Of a stretch of 51,421 nt of DNA, positions 8,280 through 16,518 are shown piece by piece. The stretch is taken from NCBI GenBank assembly GCA_019746355.1, contig JAIESC010000128.1, positions 1-51,421 on the forward strand, read 5' to 3'. The notes under the pieces were generated by a model, which did no database searches, was not told the origin of the DNA, and saw only the letters and a list, made by a program, of their open reading frames with translations. A program made the position numbers and the translations under genes. The DNA comes from Xanthobacteraceae bacterium. GTDB lineage: Bacteria; Pseudomonadota; Alphaproteobacteria; Rhizobiales; Xanthobacteraceae. Numbering within the stretch: position 1 is the first letter of the stretch; the number at the start of each line of letters is the position of its first letter.

Positions 8280-9842
8280 ATGTCCGAAAAACCCCGCTAT
8301 TACATCACCACTGCGATTGCCTATCCCAACGGCCCGCCGCACATCGGCCACGCCTACGAGGTGATCGCCACCGACGCCATCGCCCGCTTCAAGCGGCTCG
8401 ACGGCTATGACGTGTTTTTCCTCACCGGCACCGACGAGCACGGCCAGAAGATCCAGCAGACCGCGACGCGCGAGGGCATCACGCCCCGCGAGCTCGTCGA
8501 CCGCAATGTGCTGCAGTTCCGCGCCATGGTCGAGCGGATGAACTGCTCGAACGATGATTACATCCGCACGACGGAAGAGCGTCACCACCGCTCCTCGCAG
8601 GCGATCTGGCAGCGGATGGAAAAGAACGGCGACATTTATCTTTCGAAGTACGCCGGCTGGTATTCGGTGCGGGACGAGGCCTATTACGCCGCGGACGAGA
8701 CGCACGTTAACGAGCACAAGGTTCGCATCGCCACCAAGAGCGGCACCCCGGTCGAATGGGTGGAGGAGGAGAGCTATTTCTTCAAGCTCTCGGCCTACCA
8801 GCAGAAGCTGCTCGATCTCTACGAGCGGCCCGACTACGTGCTGCCCAAGGAGCGCCTCAACGAGGTGGCGAGCTTCGTGCGCGGCGGCCTGCAGGATCTC
8901 TCGATCTCGCGCACCACGTTCGACTGGGGCGTGCGCGTGCCCGGCAACGACAAGCACATCATGTATGTGTGGGTCGATGCACTGACCAACTACATCACGG
9001 CGGCAGGCTTCCCCGACACCGGGAGCGAGAAGTTCAAGCGCTACTGGCCGGCCGACCTGCACGTGATCGGCAAGGACATCGTGCGCTTTCACGCGGTCTA
9101 TTGGCCGGCGTTCCTGATGTCGGCGGGCATCGAGGTGCCCAGGCGCATCTTCTCGCACGGCTTCCTGTTCAACCGCGGCGAAAAGATGTCGAAGTCGGTC
9201 GGCAACGTGATCGATCCGTTCACGATGGCCGACGCCTATGGCGTCGATCAGTTCCGCTACTTCTTCCTGCGCGAGGTGCCGTTCGGCCAGGACGGCAACT
9301 ACAGCCACGAGGCGATCGTCAACCGCATCAACGCCGACCTCGCCAACGATCTCGGCAATCTCGCGCAGCGCTCGCTGACCATGGTGAACAGGCAACTTGG
9401 CGGCAAGCTGCCGGCGCCCGGCAGCTTCAGCGACAACGACAAGGCGATCCTCGCCCAGGCGGACGCCATGATCGGGATGGCGCGCGAGCACATGAAGACG
9501 CAGCAGCTGCATCAGATGCTCAACGCCATCTGGGCCGTTGTGGCGGAAGCCAACCGCTATTTTGCCGGCGAGGCGCCGTGGGCGCTGGCCAAGACCGATC
9601 CGGCGCGGCAGGGCACGGTGCTCTACGTCACCGCCGAGGTGCTGCGGCAGGTCGCCATCCTGTGCCAGCCGTTCATTCCGGCATCGGCTGCCAAGCTGCT
9701 CGATATTCTGGGTGTGCCCTCGGGAGAGCGCTCCTTCGACCGGTTGGGCGATGCCGGCAGGCGGCTTGCGCCAGGTGCGGCGCTGCTCGCGCCTGCGCCG
9801 GTGTTTCCGCGCTATGTCGAGCCCGAGGCCGCCAAAGCTTGA
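8280..9842 (+). CDS. metG: Methionyl-tRNA synthetase
   Basis: Charges tRNA-Met with methionine. The 520-residue protein has the class I signatures [12 protein letters not shown] (HIGH motif, about residues 13-24) and EKMSKSVGN (KMSKS, about 301-309), followed by an alpha-helical anticodon-binding domain. The length and the absence of a C-terminal tRNA-binding extension match the short form common in alphaproteobacteria. The ATG at 8280 begins at the first conserved residues. It is followed closely by tatD, a standard linkage. Confidence 0.97.
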   Translation: MSEKPRYYITTAIAYPNGPPHIGHAYEVIATDAIARFKRLDGYDVFFLTGTDEHGQKIQQTATREGITPRELVDRNVLQFRAMVERMNCSNDDYIRTTEERHHRSSQAIWQRMEKNGDIYLSKYAGWYSVRDEAYYAADETHVNEHKVRIATKSGTPVEWVEEESYFFKLSAYQQKLLDLYERPDYVLPKERLNEVASFVRGGLQDLSISRTTFDWGVRVPGNDKHIMYVWVDALTNYITAAGFPDTGSEKFKRYWPADLHVIGKDIVRFHAVYWPAFLMSAGIEVPRRIFSHGFLFNRGEKMSKSVGNVIDPFTMADAYGVDQFRYFFLREVPFGQDGNYSHEAIVNRINADLANDLGNLAQRSLTMVNRQLGGKLPAPGSFSDNDKAILAQADAMIGMAREHMKTQQLHQMLNAIWAVVAEANRYFAGEAPWALAKTDPARQGTVLYVTAEVLRQVAILCQPFIPASAAKLLDILGVPSGERSFDRLGDAGRRLAPGAALLAPAPVFPRYVEPEAAKA

Positions 9843-9861
9843 GCGCAAAGGCGTGAGTGAA

Positions 9862-10671
9862 ATGCTGGTCGACAGCCATTGCCATCTCGATTTTCCGGAC
9901 TTCAAGGAAGAGCTGGATGCCGTGGTCGGCCGTGCCAAGGCCGCCGGCATCGGCCGTTTCGTCACGATCTCGACGCGGGTGCGGCGTCAGGACAACCTTA
10001 TTGTCATCGCCGAGCGGTTTCCCGAGGTGTTCTGCTCGGTCGGCACGCATCCTCACCATGCCCATGAGGAGCTCGACATCGGCACGGCCGATCTCGTGGC
10101 GCGAACCAGGCACCCGAAGGTCGTGGCGATCGGCGAAGCGGGGCTCGACTACCACTATGACAACTCGCCGCGCGAGGCACAGGCGCAGGGCTTCCGCGCG
10201 CACATCGCGGCGGCCCGCGAGACCGGCCTGCCGCTGGTGATCCACGCCCGCGACGCCGACGCGGATGTCGCGAAAATCCTGCGCGAGGAAGCCGGGAAGG
10301 GTGCCTTCCCGGCCGTGCTGCATTGCTTCACCGGCGGGCGCGACCTCGCCTTCACCGGCATCGAGCTCGGCCTCTACGTGTCGTTCACCGGCATCCTGAC
10401 CTACAAGAAAACCGATGAGCTCAGGGCCATCGCCCGCGACCTGCCCGCCGACCGCATCCTGGTCGAGACCGACGCGCCCTACCTTGCGCCGGGCAAATTC
10501 CGCGGCAAGCGCTGCGAGCCTGCTTACGTGACCGAGACCGCCAGGATGCTGGCGGAGATCCGTGGCGTGAGCACGAACGAGATCGCCCGGCAGACGACCG
10601 AAAACTTCTTCCGGCTGTTCGGCAAGGTCCCGCGCCCTGCGACGCACTCTGCGCAAGCAAAAATCGCATGA
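9862..10671 (+). CDS. tatD: TatD-family metal-dependent DNase
   Basis: A TIM-barrel amidohydrolase-fold enzyme; TatD members are metal-dependent 3'-5' exonucleases linked to DNA repair. Metal-ligand motifs are all present: DSHCHLD at the start, GTHPHHA (about residue 62), the Glu in IGEAGLDYHY (about 94), VIHARDAD (about 130), LHCFTGG (about 153) and ETDAPYLAP (about 203). A GTG at 9853 is in frame three codons earlier and could be used instead of ATG 9862. The stop overlaps the start of the next gene (ATGA), so the two are translationally coupled. Confidence 0.93.
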   Translation: MLVDSHCHLDFPDFKEELDAVVGRAKAAGIGRFVTISTRVRRQDNLIVIAERFPEVFCSVGTHPHHAHEELDIGTADLVARTRHPKVVAIGEAGLDYHYDNSPREAQAQGFRAHIAAARETGLPLVIHARDADADVAKILREEAGKGAFPAVLHCFTGGRDLAFTGIELGLYVSFTGILTYKKTDELRAIARDLPADRILVETDAPYLAPGKFRGKRCEPAYVTETARMLAEIRGVSTNEIARQTTENFFRLFGKVPRPATHSAQAKIA

Positions 10672-11468
10672 CGATGAAATTCACGATCCTGGGCTGCGGG
10701 TCGTCGATGGGCGTGCCGCGGCCGGCGCTCGGCTGGGGCGCCTGCGATCCCAACAATCCGAAGAACCGACGGCGGCGGACCTCGTTGCTGGTCGAGCGCA
10801 CCGGGCCCAACGGCGCGACCCGGGTGCTGGTCGACACCTCGCCCGACCTTCGCGAGCAACTGCTCGATGCCGACGTGCAATGGCTCGACGGTGTGCTCAT
10901 GACCCACGAGCACGCCGACCACTGTCACGGGATCGATGATCTGCGGGCGCTGTTCGTGAAAAAGCGCCGGCGGCTCGACATGCACATGACCGAGGCCACC
11001 GCGGCGGTCATCCGCGCCCGCTTCGGCTACTGCTTTGCGACGCCGCCCGGCAGCGAATATCCGCCTATCGCCAACGACCACCGCATCGCGCCTGGAACCG
11101 CCGTGACGATTGACGGGGAAGGGGGGCCGATCACCGCCCTGCCCATCCTGCAGCAGCACGGCGACATCGCCTCGCTGGGGTTCCGGTTCGGCAACTTTGC
11201 CTATTCCTGCGACCTGAACGACCTGCCGTCGGACAGCGCCAAGGCGCTGGCCGGGCTCGAGGTCTGGGTGGTCGATGCACTGCGCTATCAGCCGCATCCG
11301 AGCCACTTCAGCCTGGCCGATGCGCTCGCCTGGATCGAGCGCATCAAGCCCAAGCGCGCGATCCTGACCAACCTGCATTCCGACCTCGACTACGAGGCCC
11401 TGCGCGCGCAGCTCCCGCCATACGTGGAGCCGGCCTATGACGGCATCGGCGTTACTTTGCCGAGTTAA
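10668..11468 (+). CDS. MBL-fold metallo-hydrolase (PhnP-like phosphodiesterase family)
   Basis: A 266-residue metallo-beta-lactamase-fold hydrolase with the metal-binding motif THEHADHCHGID (about residues 77-88) and a downstream Asp/His set (SCDLNDL; HPSHFSLADAL). The opening GCGSSMGVPRPALGWGAC resembles PhnP and related cyclic phosphodiesterases, but there are no phn genes here, so phosphonate use is not implied. Its start overlaps the tatD stop by four bases, an association seen across Rhizobiales. It is the last core gene before the accessory insert. Confidence 0.88.
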   Translation: MTMKFTILGCGSSMGVPRPALGWGACDPNNPKNRRRRTSLLVERTGPNGATRVLVDTSPDLREQLLDADVQWLDGVLMTHEHADHCHGIDDLRALFVKKRRRLDMHMTEATAAVIRARFGYCFATPPGSEYPPIANDHRIAPGTAVTIDGEGGPITALPILQQHGDIASLGFRFGNFAYSCDLNDLPSDSAKALAGLEVWVVDALRYQPHPSHFSLADALAWIERIKPKRAILTNLHSDLDYEALRAQLPPYVEPAYDGIGVTLPS

Positions 11469-11829
11469 AGTGCTTTGGAAGCGCTTCGCTTCACGTTGTT
11501 GGAAAGCTAGAAAGTCGAGCCGGTCGGGCTGCGGCGTCGCTGGGGTGGAAATTGCGCAATTTCATATCCAACAATTTTATTGGTAGCGTTTCCCGCTTCC
11601 GCAGAGGCGTGGATCATTGGCGCGCTGGTTCTTGAAATCTGCAGGAATGATTGAAATACGCAGGTGAATGAAACGGGGAAGCTCCGGGAAAGCTGTCGAG
11701 GTCGCATCAAAAAATGGGAGCGCCATCGTCGTGGGCAAGAAAAAGCGACGCTCCAGTACGACAGACATTCGACGACGGGGGCACACATTGTTTGCGGACG
11801 GCACACGCCCGCGCTGCTAAATTGTAAAC
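11469..11829. other. Non-coding stretch at the left edge of the accessory insert
   Basis: About 360 bases between the MBL hydrolase and the SRPBCC gene. The reading frames here are short, lack ribosome-binding sites and show no recognisable family. It marks a visible fall in GC content and so probably contains the left junction of the inserted region. No integrase, tRNA or clear direct repeat was seen. Confidence 0.6.
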
Positions 11830-12294
11830 ATGATAAGCCAATCCGTCGAAGTGTTCGTGTCGGGTGTCGCCCCAGAAAAAATCTGGAGCTGGATGCTGAC
11901 AATGACAAACGAAAAGTACTTACTCTGGCATCCCGATCACCGCAGCTATAGCCTAATCCGGCCTTCCAAGAAATTGATTGGCATGCGTTTCAGATTTGAC
12001 GAGTGTCTCGAGGGAAAATTCCGCATCAATCTCGTATGGGAAATCACCGATTGTACACCAGCGGAGCGAGCGGTGTTCCGGGCGCGACTTCCGTACCCGG
12101 TCACGCTCGAACTTGACCTCACGCGATGCGCTGACGGCACAAAGGTACGCCATCTCCTGCAGATCGGCGGAACATCTTGGCCCACCAGCGTACTCGACCC
12201 AGCAATCGAACGATTCGCCTTTACATCCGAGCGGCAAGAAATTCTAAAGCGACACGTTCAGCAAGAATTCAAAAACCTGGAACGTCTCATCTAG
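11830..12294 (+). CDS. SRPBCC-superfamily (START-like) small-molecule-binding protein
   Basis: A 154-residue protein with the layout of an SRPBCC/polyketide-cyclase-like cup. The N-terminal strand VFVSGVAPEKIWSWMLT precedes the first helix, beta strands follow through residue 120, and a long C-terminal helix ends ILKRHVQQEFKNLERL. These folds enclose hydrophobic ligands; some members are cyclases or aromatases, others carry lipids. No catalytic residues can be assigned. It is convergent with the hydrolase gene and shares its last four bases with it. No clear ribosome-binding site precedes ATG 11830. Its position beside a ketoacyl synthase/monooxygenase operon suggests it may handle the product, which is inference. 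Confidence 0.68.
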   Translation: MISQSVEVFVSGVAPEKIWSWMLTMTNEKYLLWHPDHRSYSLIRPSKKLIGMRFRFDECLEGKFRINLVWEITDCTPAERAVFRARLPYPVTLELDLTRCADGTKVRHLLQIGGTSWPTSVLDPAIERFAFTSERQEILKRHVQQEFKNLERLI

Positions 12295-13175
12295 AGAGCT
12301 TTGCGCTCCACTGCGGCCAAGAAATTCAGCAGAGCTTCTGCGGTCGGAACATCGTTGGACCAAGGCAGCAAGTGTTCGCCCTCTGCCACAAACCAGCTTT
12401 TGGCGCGCGGGCCCATGAGTGATGCGAGCGCTTGGGCTTGGGCGGGACGAACGACCGGATCTCGGTCGCCGTACACGACCATAGCCGGCACATGCAAAGG
12501 GCGCGCGGTAGGCATGTGCTCCATCATATTTGGCAAGCAGCTGTAGACGAAAACACGTGAAAGATCAGGCACGCTTCGCGCAAGCTCAACAACCTCACGA
12601 TAGCGCACCGTGGGACCACTCATGAAATACGCAAGAAGCTGTCTCAATAGGAAAGCCGGAAGCAATCGCGGAAGCGGCCATTTTCTGAGAACCTGCATAC
12701 CAAAATGGATCGGCAACGGCAGGCGATAACGATCCGGCACGGTTAGGAACGAAACCGAGAGACAGCAATCAGGATGCTCACTTGCAAGGCGGTACGCGAC
12801 AGCTCCCGTGTCGCTCCAAGCCACAATATGGGCGCTCGCCACGCCAACGGTTCGCATGACCACCATTAGCTCAGCGACGCGTTCCTCAACATGCAAACTC
12901 GAATCGTGACGAATGCGCGGCTCATACAGTATAGTCTTGAACTGGGCCTGAAGGACGGCCATCTGTGGCGCGTACACGAAGGCAAGCTCGCAAATCATCG
13001 GAACGAATATTACCGGCGAACCGGCTCCGAACACGGCAATCCGCCGAACGTGCCCGTCGTCGCATCGCTGCTGACGCATCGCTGCGTTCAGATACAGATT
13101 GTCGATCCGGGCCTGTTCTACGTTTTGTGATCTCCGTCCGCGCTCGAAACGTTCAGTGATGCCGTCTTCTGACAT
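12291..13175 (-). CDS. Alpha/beta-fold hydrolase
   Basis: A 294-residue alpha/beta hydrolase, last gene of the minus-strand operon. The nucleophile elbow reads AWSDTGAVA with Ser121. The acid is likely Asp237 or Asp239 in YGDRDPV, and the base His268 in EGEHLLPW. The oxyanion strand is VIFVPMICELAFVY, and a helical cap lies at about 150-215. The elbow departs slightly from G-x-S-x-G. Such enzymes hydrolyse esters, thioesters or lactones; a role in releasing or cyclising the product of the neighbouring ketoacyl synthase is plausible but unproven. It starts nine bases after the ketoacyl synthase stop. Confidence 0.83.
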   Translation of the reverse strand: MSEDGITERFERGRRSQNVEQARIDNLYLNAAMRQQRCDDGHVRRIAVFGAGSPVIFVPMICELAFVYAPQMAVLQAQFKTILYEPRIRHDSSLHVEERVAELMVVMRTVGVASAHIVAWSDTGAVAYRLASEHPDCCLSVSFLTVPDRYRLPLPIHFGMQVLRKWPLPRLLPAFLLRQLLAYFMSGPTVRYREVVELARSVPDLSRVFVYSCLPNMMEHMPTARPLHVPAMVVYGDRDPVVRPAQAQALASLMGPRAKSWFVAEGEHLLPWSNDVPTAEALLNFLAAVERKAL

Positions 13176-13184
13176 CGGCGAGCT

Positions 13185-14177
13185 TCACATCACCAACGCC
13201 GCACAACCGCATGAAAAGCCCAGTCCAAAAGAGACGATCAAGAGGTTCATCCCTCGGGGCAACGCTCCGTCGGCTTTCAACATTGACAGGGCCACGAGAA
13301 CACTAGCTGGCCCCATATTGCCAAGCGTGCGCCCGGGTACTGCGACCCTATCCAAGGGGATTCCGATTTTTCGAACGCCGATCTCAAGCATTTTCGGGTT
13401 CGGTTGGTGCGAGATGAATCGGTCGATCCCTCCTATCGTCCACCCTGCGTCGAAAGTGACTTTTTCGATTAGACGTCGTATCGATCGAACAGTGACCCGC
13501 GCGAGTTCAGTTCCCTTCATTTGATAGTAGCTGAATTGAGCATTGATGCCTTCAGACACGGACTGGTAACCGCGCAACGCGATAAGACCTAAGTCCCAAT
13601 ACGTTGCATCGGTTTCCCAAGCGATACTGCGCAGTTCACCAGTATCGTGGGGGCCGCTCCGGCGAAGAACAATCGCACCTGCACCGGCACCGAATAAGCC
13701 GGCGGTGTCTTCATCGCGCGGATCAACAACGCCCATAAAGTCTACGGCAGCGCAGATGATGACCCTGTCGCAACGTTTCTTTTCGAGCAGGAGAGCCGCG
13801 ACCTCCATCGCATGCACCGGTTCTGAACATACGCCATCCAGAGAGAGCACCCGCACGCGAGGGCATTCCAACTGGTGCACGATAATTATGCCTGCAGGAG
13901 GCGTTAGATACTGCAGACCATTCTGAATATAAAGAAACACCGTTTCCGGGCCGAGAGCGCCAACCCCAATTCCCGCATCCTCGAGACTACGAACAATGGC
14001 AGCCTTTGCCAGGGTCGTGACACTCTCGCCTTCGGCACAAACGCGACGGGTGACGATGCCCGTCCGCTCTTCGAGCGAAAAAGCATCGAGCCCCAACGCG
14101 ATGGAGGTGTCGCGGTTTGAGACCACCTTCGACCCGATGGCGTGGCCCGCGCCGGCGATACATATCCTCGAAAGCAT
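13185..14177 (-). CDS. 3-oxoacyl-ACP synthase III-like ketoacyl synthase (KAS III / thiolase superfamily)
   Basis: A 330-residue condensing enzyme of the FabH type. The catalytic triad is complete: Cys117 in LDGVCSEP, His257 in ISHQPNPK, and Asn287 in TLGNMGPAS. The nearby LFGAGAGAIVL motif (about 161-171) and the C-terminal VSFGLGFSCGCAALV are typical of the family. FabH enzymes condense acyl-CoA with malonyl-ACP; divergent homologues make quinolones, pyrones or beta-keto acids or transfer acyl groups. The Cys motif differs from the FabH consensus, and the gene is not with fab genes, so a specialised role is likely. ATG 14177 has GAGG a few bases upstream. It follows the DUF3419 gene by 16 bases. 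Confidence 0.87.
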   Translation of the reverse strand: MLSRICIAGAGHAIGSKVVSNRDTSIALGLDAFSLEERTGIVTRRVCAEGESVTTLAKAAIVRSLEDAGIGVGALGPETVFLYIQNGLQYLTPPAGIIIVHQLECPRVRVLSLDGVCSEPVHAMEVAALLLEKKRCDRVIICAAVDFMGVVDPRDEDTAGLFGAGAGAIVLRRSGPHDTGELRSIAWETDATYWDLGLIALRGYQSVSEGINAQFSYYQMKGTELARVTVRSIRRLIEKVTFDAGWTIGGIDRFISHQPNPKMLEIGVRKIGIPLDRVAVPGRTLGNMGPASVLVALSMLKADGALPRGMNLLIVSFGLGFSCGCAALVM

Positions 14178-14193
14178 CCGAGCCTCATGACAA

Positions 14194-15279
14194 TTATTGC
14201 ACCGTCAAAGCGTTCACTGCTGCATAGTAACCAGTGCGTTCAGCCCGACCGAGCCGCGCGCTCATCTCGTGCTCGATGTGGCACCTCGAAGCCAACTCGG
14301 GCGGTATTGTTATCGCGCGAGAACGCGAAAAGATCAGGATACGACCGCCCGGCCGCGCGACCTCTGTTGCAAGCTTCAGCAGGTGGATGAACGCTTCACC
14401 GTCCATCCAATCCACGACATTGCAAAGGTCGAATCCATCAACCGTTTTTTTGTCGAGACCCGAAAGTACATCGAGAATATCGCCGTGAGACCAACGAATG
14501 CGACTGATGCGCGATCGAGCGAGCGCGTGGCCCCCCTTGCGGAGATAGGGAGGCGCTTCTTCCAGGTCCGGATACATCCCGAAAAGAAAGGCATTCAGAT
14601 ATGGATTGCCGGCGATTGGGGTCCGGCGAAGTGCATCTTCGATCCTTTGCAGAGCGAAGGCGCGGGGCGTCTGCCCCGGCGGCAGGTACTTGAATCCCTG
14701 TTCGGGATAGAACAGACGAAAAAACGGTCTGCTGAAGACAATCTGTGCAGCGAGGCGAGTCCGGACCGACTGCAGGTACGTCTCTACGAAACGCGCGGCG
14801 TCGGCCGATGTGCTTATGGCACGCAGAGCTTCAAGTCCTTTCCTGCCGAGCGCAGCACGAAGCACAATCCGCATGGCGCGAAAAAGCTGTTGTACGTGCC
14901 CCTGCCAAAGAACCCCACGCCGCAATAGCCCCTGATGGCCGTCCCAAAACTCGCGAGCGTCCTGCGGCAAGTGCGGAGCAACTTCCTTATAGTGCTGACC
15001 GTACGGTCGCTCGCTGCCGGTTGCTCCAAGGAGATTTCGGTATTGAGCAATATCGAGATGTGCTGCGCCGATCGCCTTTAGCTGTGCTAAAAATATCTGG
15101 GCAGGATTTCGATCCACCACCGTGACCTGAGCGACGTCGTGTGTCAGGAGGTTGAGAGCCGTATCGCCCGCAGAGCAAATGCTCACGATGTGCTGGCCAG
15201 CACCGGGCTTAAGCGCTGCCTCGACGACCGCGCTGTCTTCCGCCGTGATGCTGAAGGCAAAAGAAGGCCCGGCAAGCAT
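14194..15279 (-). CDS. DUF3419-family (BtaA-like) S-adenosylmethionine 3-amino-3-carboxypropyl transferase
   Basis: A 361-residue Rossmann-fold protein of the DUF3419 family. The best-known member, BtaA, moves the 3-amino-3-carboxypropyl group of SAM to diacylglycerol, making the homoserine head of betaine lipids. The SAM-binding part reads IVSICSAGDTALNLL (about residues 32-46) then VTVVDRNPAQIFLAQLKAIG. A later motif is LCNVVDWMD (about 287), and RPGGRILIFSRSR follows. No btaB-type N-methyltransferase is adjacent, so a finished DGTS pathway is not encoded here. The acceptor could be a lipid or the product of the neighbouring ketoacyl synthase. ATG 15279 is preferred because GAGGGG lies five bases upstream; an in-frame GTG at 15300 is the alternative. 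Confidence 0.82.
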   Translation of the reverse strand: MLAGPSFAFSITAEDSAVVEAALKPGAGQHIVSICSAGDTALNLLTHDVAQVTVVDRNPAQIFLAQLKAIGAAHLDIAQYRNLLGATGSERPYGQHYKEVAPHLPQDAREFWDGHQGLLRRGVLWQGHVQQLFRAMRIVLRAALGRKGLEALRAISTSADAARFVETYLQSVRTRLAAQIVFSRPFFRLFYPEQGFKYLPPGQTPRAFALQRIEDALRRTPIAGNPYLNAFLFGMYPDLEEAPPYLRKGGHALARSRISRIRWSHGDILDVLSGLDKKTVDGFDLCNVVDWMDGEAFIHLLKLATEVARPGGRILIFSRSRAITIPPELASRCHIEHEMSARLGRAERTGYYAAVNALTVQ

Positions 15280-15357
15280 GGCACCCCTCGCTCTGGCCAC
15301 CTGGTGCGGGCTCCCCTGCAGTCCGCCTCCGCCAGTGCGACGCTCCTTCTACAACCT

Positions 15358-16518
15358 TTACGAGACTCGCGCAAAAGCTGCAAATATTTGGGCTTTCAGG
15401 TAAGGGAGGTTGGCACCGGTAGCGATTAGACCCTTGGCGAATGCAAGCGGCAACGGCGATCGGGTGCTCGCCAAACGCCCCAAGACGTCCGTCCGGAAAT
15501 GGACGCGTTTTGCGCGCGCGCGAGCTTCGCGCCCCCAAGCCGCGCCTTCCGCATCCGTGCGCTCCGGCGAAGCCAAGACGGGGTGCAACCGATGCACCAA
15601 GGACACAGCGTTGACGAGGGCGAGGTTCATGCCTTGCCCGCCAGCCGGATGAACGGTATGCGCGGCATCGCCGCATAAAACGGCACCCGGCACCGAGAAT
15701 ATATCGGCGAGTTGGCTCTTGAGTGCGTATTGCTGCACGTCGCCTACTTGATCAATCTGGCTCGCCACCCGGGGTAGCCGCAACTCCGCTTCCTCCAGGA
15801 AGCTGCGACTGTCGTCAATTCTTTGCCTTCCCGATGGCACCTGGAGTCCCAATCGCAATCGCTGCTCAGCCAACGGAACAGCGATCAAAATACCGCGCCG
15901 CGAAAGAACATAGATTCCGGCGTGTAGCGAGCCCGAGCGATCCTGCGCGTGGGCGCTAACGAAGATCTGCTGGTAATCATGCTGAGGGCGCGCCGGAATG
16001 CGCTGGGAGCGCGCGAGACCGGTCGTCCCTGTCGCGATTACCGAAAGGGAAGCGGTCAATCGGCCACGGGTTGTGAGAAAACCAGTAACACGGGCGGTGG
16101 AATCGTCCGTGGCCAAATCCGTTGCTGCGAGATTCCACAAAAAGCTGACGTTTCCTGTTCGTAGGCACGCAGCGACCAAGCAATGTCGGAGTCTTGAATA
16201 CGGGATCGTGCGTAAGATCCGCGCAGGACCTTTCTCCGAAAGATCCAGCGCCACGAGGGCACGGCGGTCCTCATCCCATATTTCGAAACGGCTGACTTCC
16301 CGTAGCCGGGATTTTTCGATCCATTCGCCTACACCGAGCCGCTCAAGAGCCTGCCACCCCCCAAAATGAAGCACGTCACCACGTTCGCCGCCTTGATCCA
16401 GCGCCCGCCGTTCAAGCACCTGCACACGCGCGCCGTTGCGGGCGAAACCAAGCGCTGCAGCCAAGCCGGCAACCCCCGCGCCAGCGACAAGAACATTGCA
16501 ATCGAGTTTTCGGTTCAT
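15358..16518 (-). CDS. FAD-dependent monooxygenase (UbiH/PHBH superfamily)
   Basis: A 386-residue class A flavoprotein monooxygenase. It has the dinucleotide-binding VAGAGVAGLAAALGFARNG near the N-terminus, the Arg-rich IPYSRLRHCL segment (about 120-130), and the second FAD motif LCGDAAHTVHPAGGQGMNLA (about residues 280-299). ATG 16518 overlaps the stop of the upstream phosphotransferase gene by four bases, so the two are coupled. The next gene starts 78 bases after this one stops. It presumably hydroxylates or epoxidises an intermediate of this operon; substrate unknown. It is unrelated to the larger monooxygenase at 6607 beyond the superfamily. Confidence 0.87.
   Translation of the reverse strand: MNRKLDCNVLVAGAGVAGLAAALGFARNGARVQVLERRALDQGGERGDVLHFGGWQALERLGVGEWIEKSRLREVSRFEIWDEDRRALVALDLSEKGPARILRTIPYSRLRHCLVAACLRTGNVSFLWNLAATDLATDDSTARVTGFLTTRGRLTASLSVIATGTTGLARSQRIPARPQHDYQQIFVSAHAQDRSGSLHAGIYVLSRRGILIAVPLAEQRLRLGLQVPSGRQRIDDSRSFLEEAELRLPRVASQIDQVGDVQQYALKSQLADIFSVPGAVLCGDAAHTVHPAGGQGMNLALVNAVSLVHRLHPVLASPERTDAEGAAWGREARARAKRVHFRTDVLGRLASTRSPLPLAFAKGLIATGANLPYLKAQIFAAFARVS

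Noticed and set aside
8268..9965. A 565-residue minus-strand frame over metG
   Set aside because: Antisense shadow of a clearly conserved gene; the translation is Arg/His/Val-rich without motifs.
11469..11829. Small genes or a tRNA attachment site at the left edge of the insert
   Set aside because: Frames are short and unconvincing; no cloverleaf or T-loop sequence was seen.
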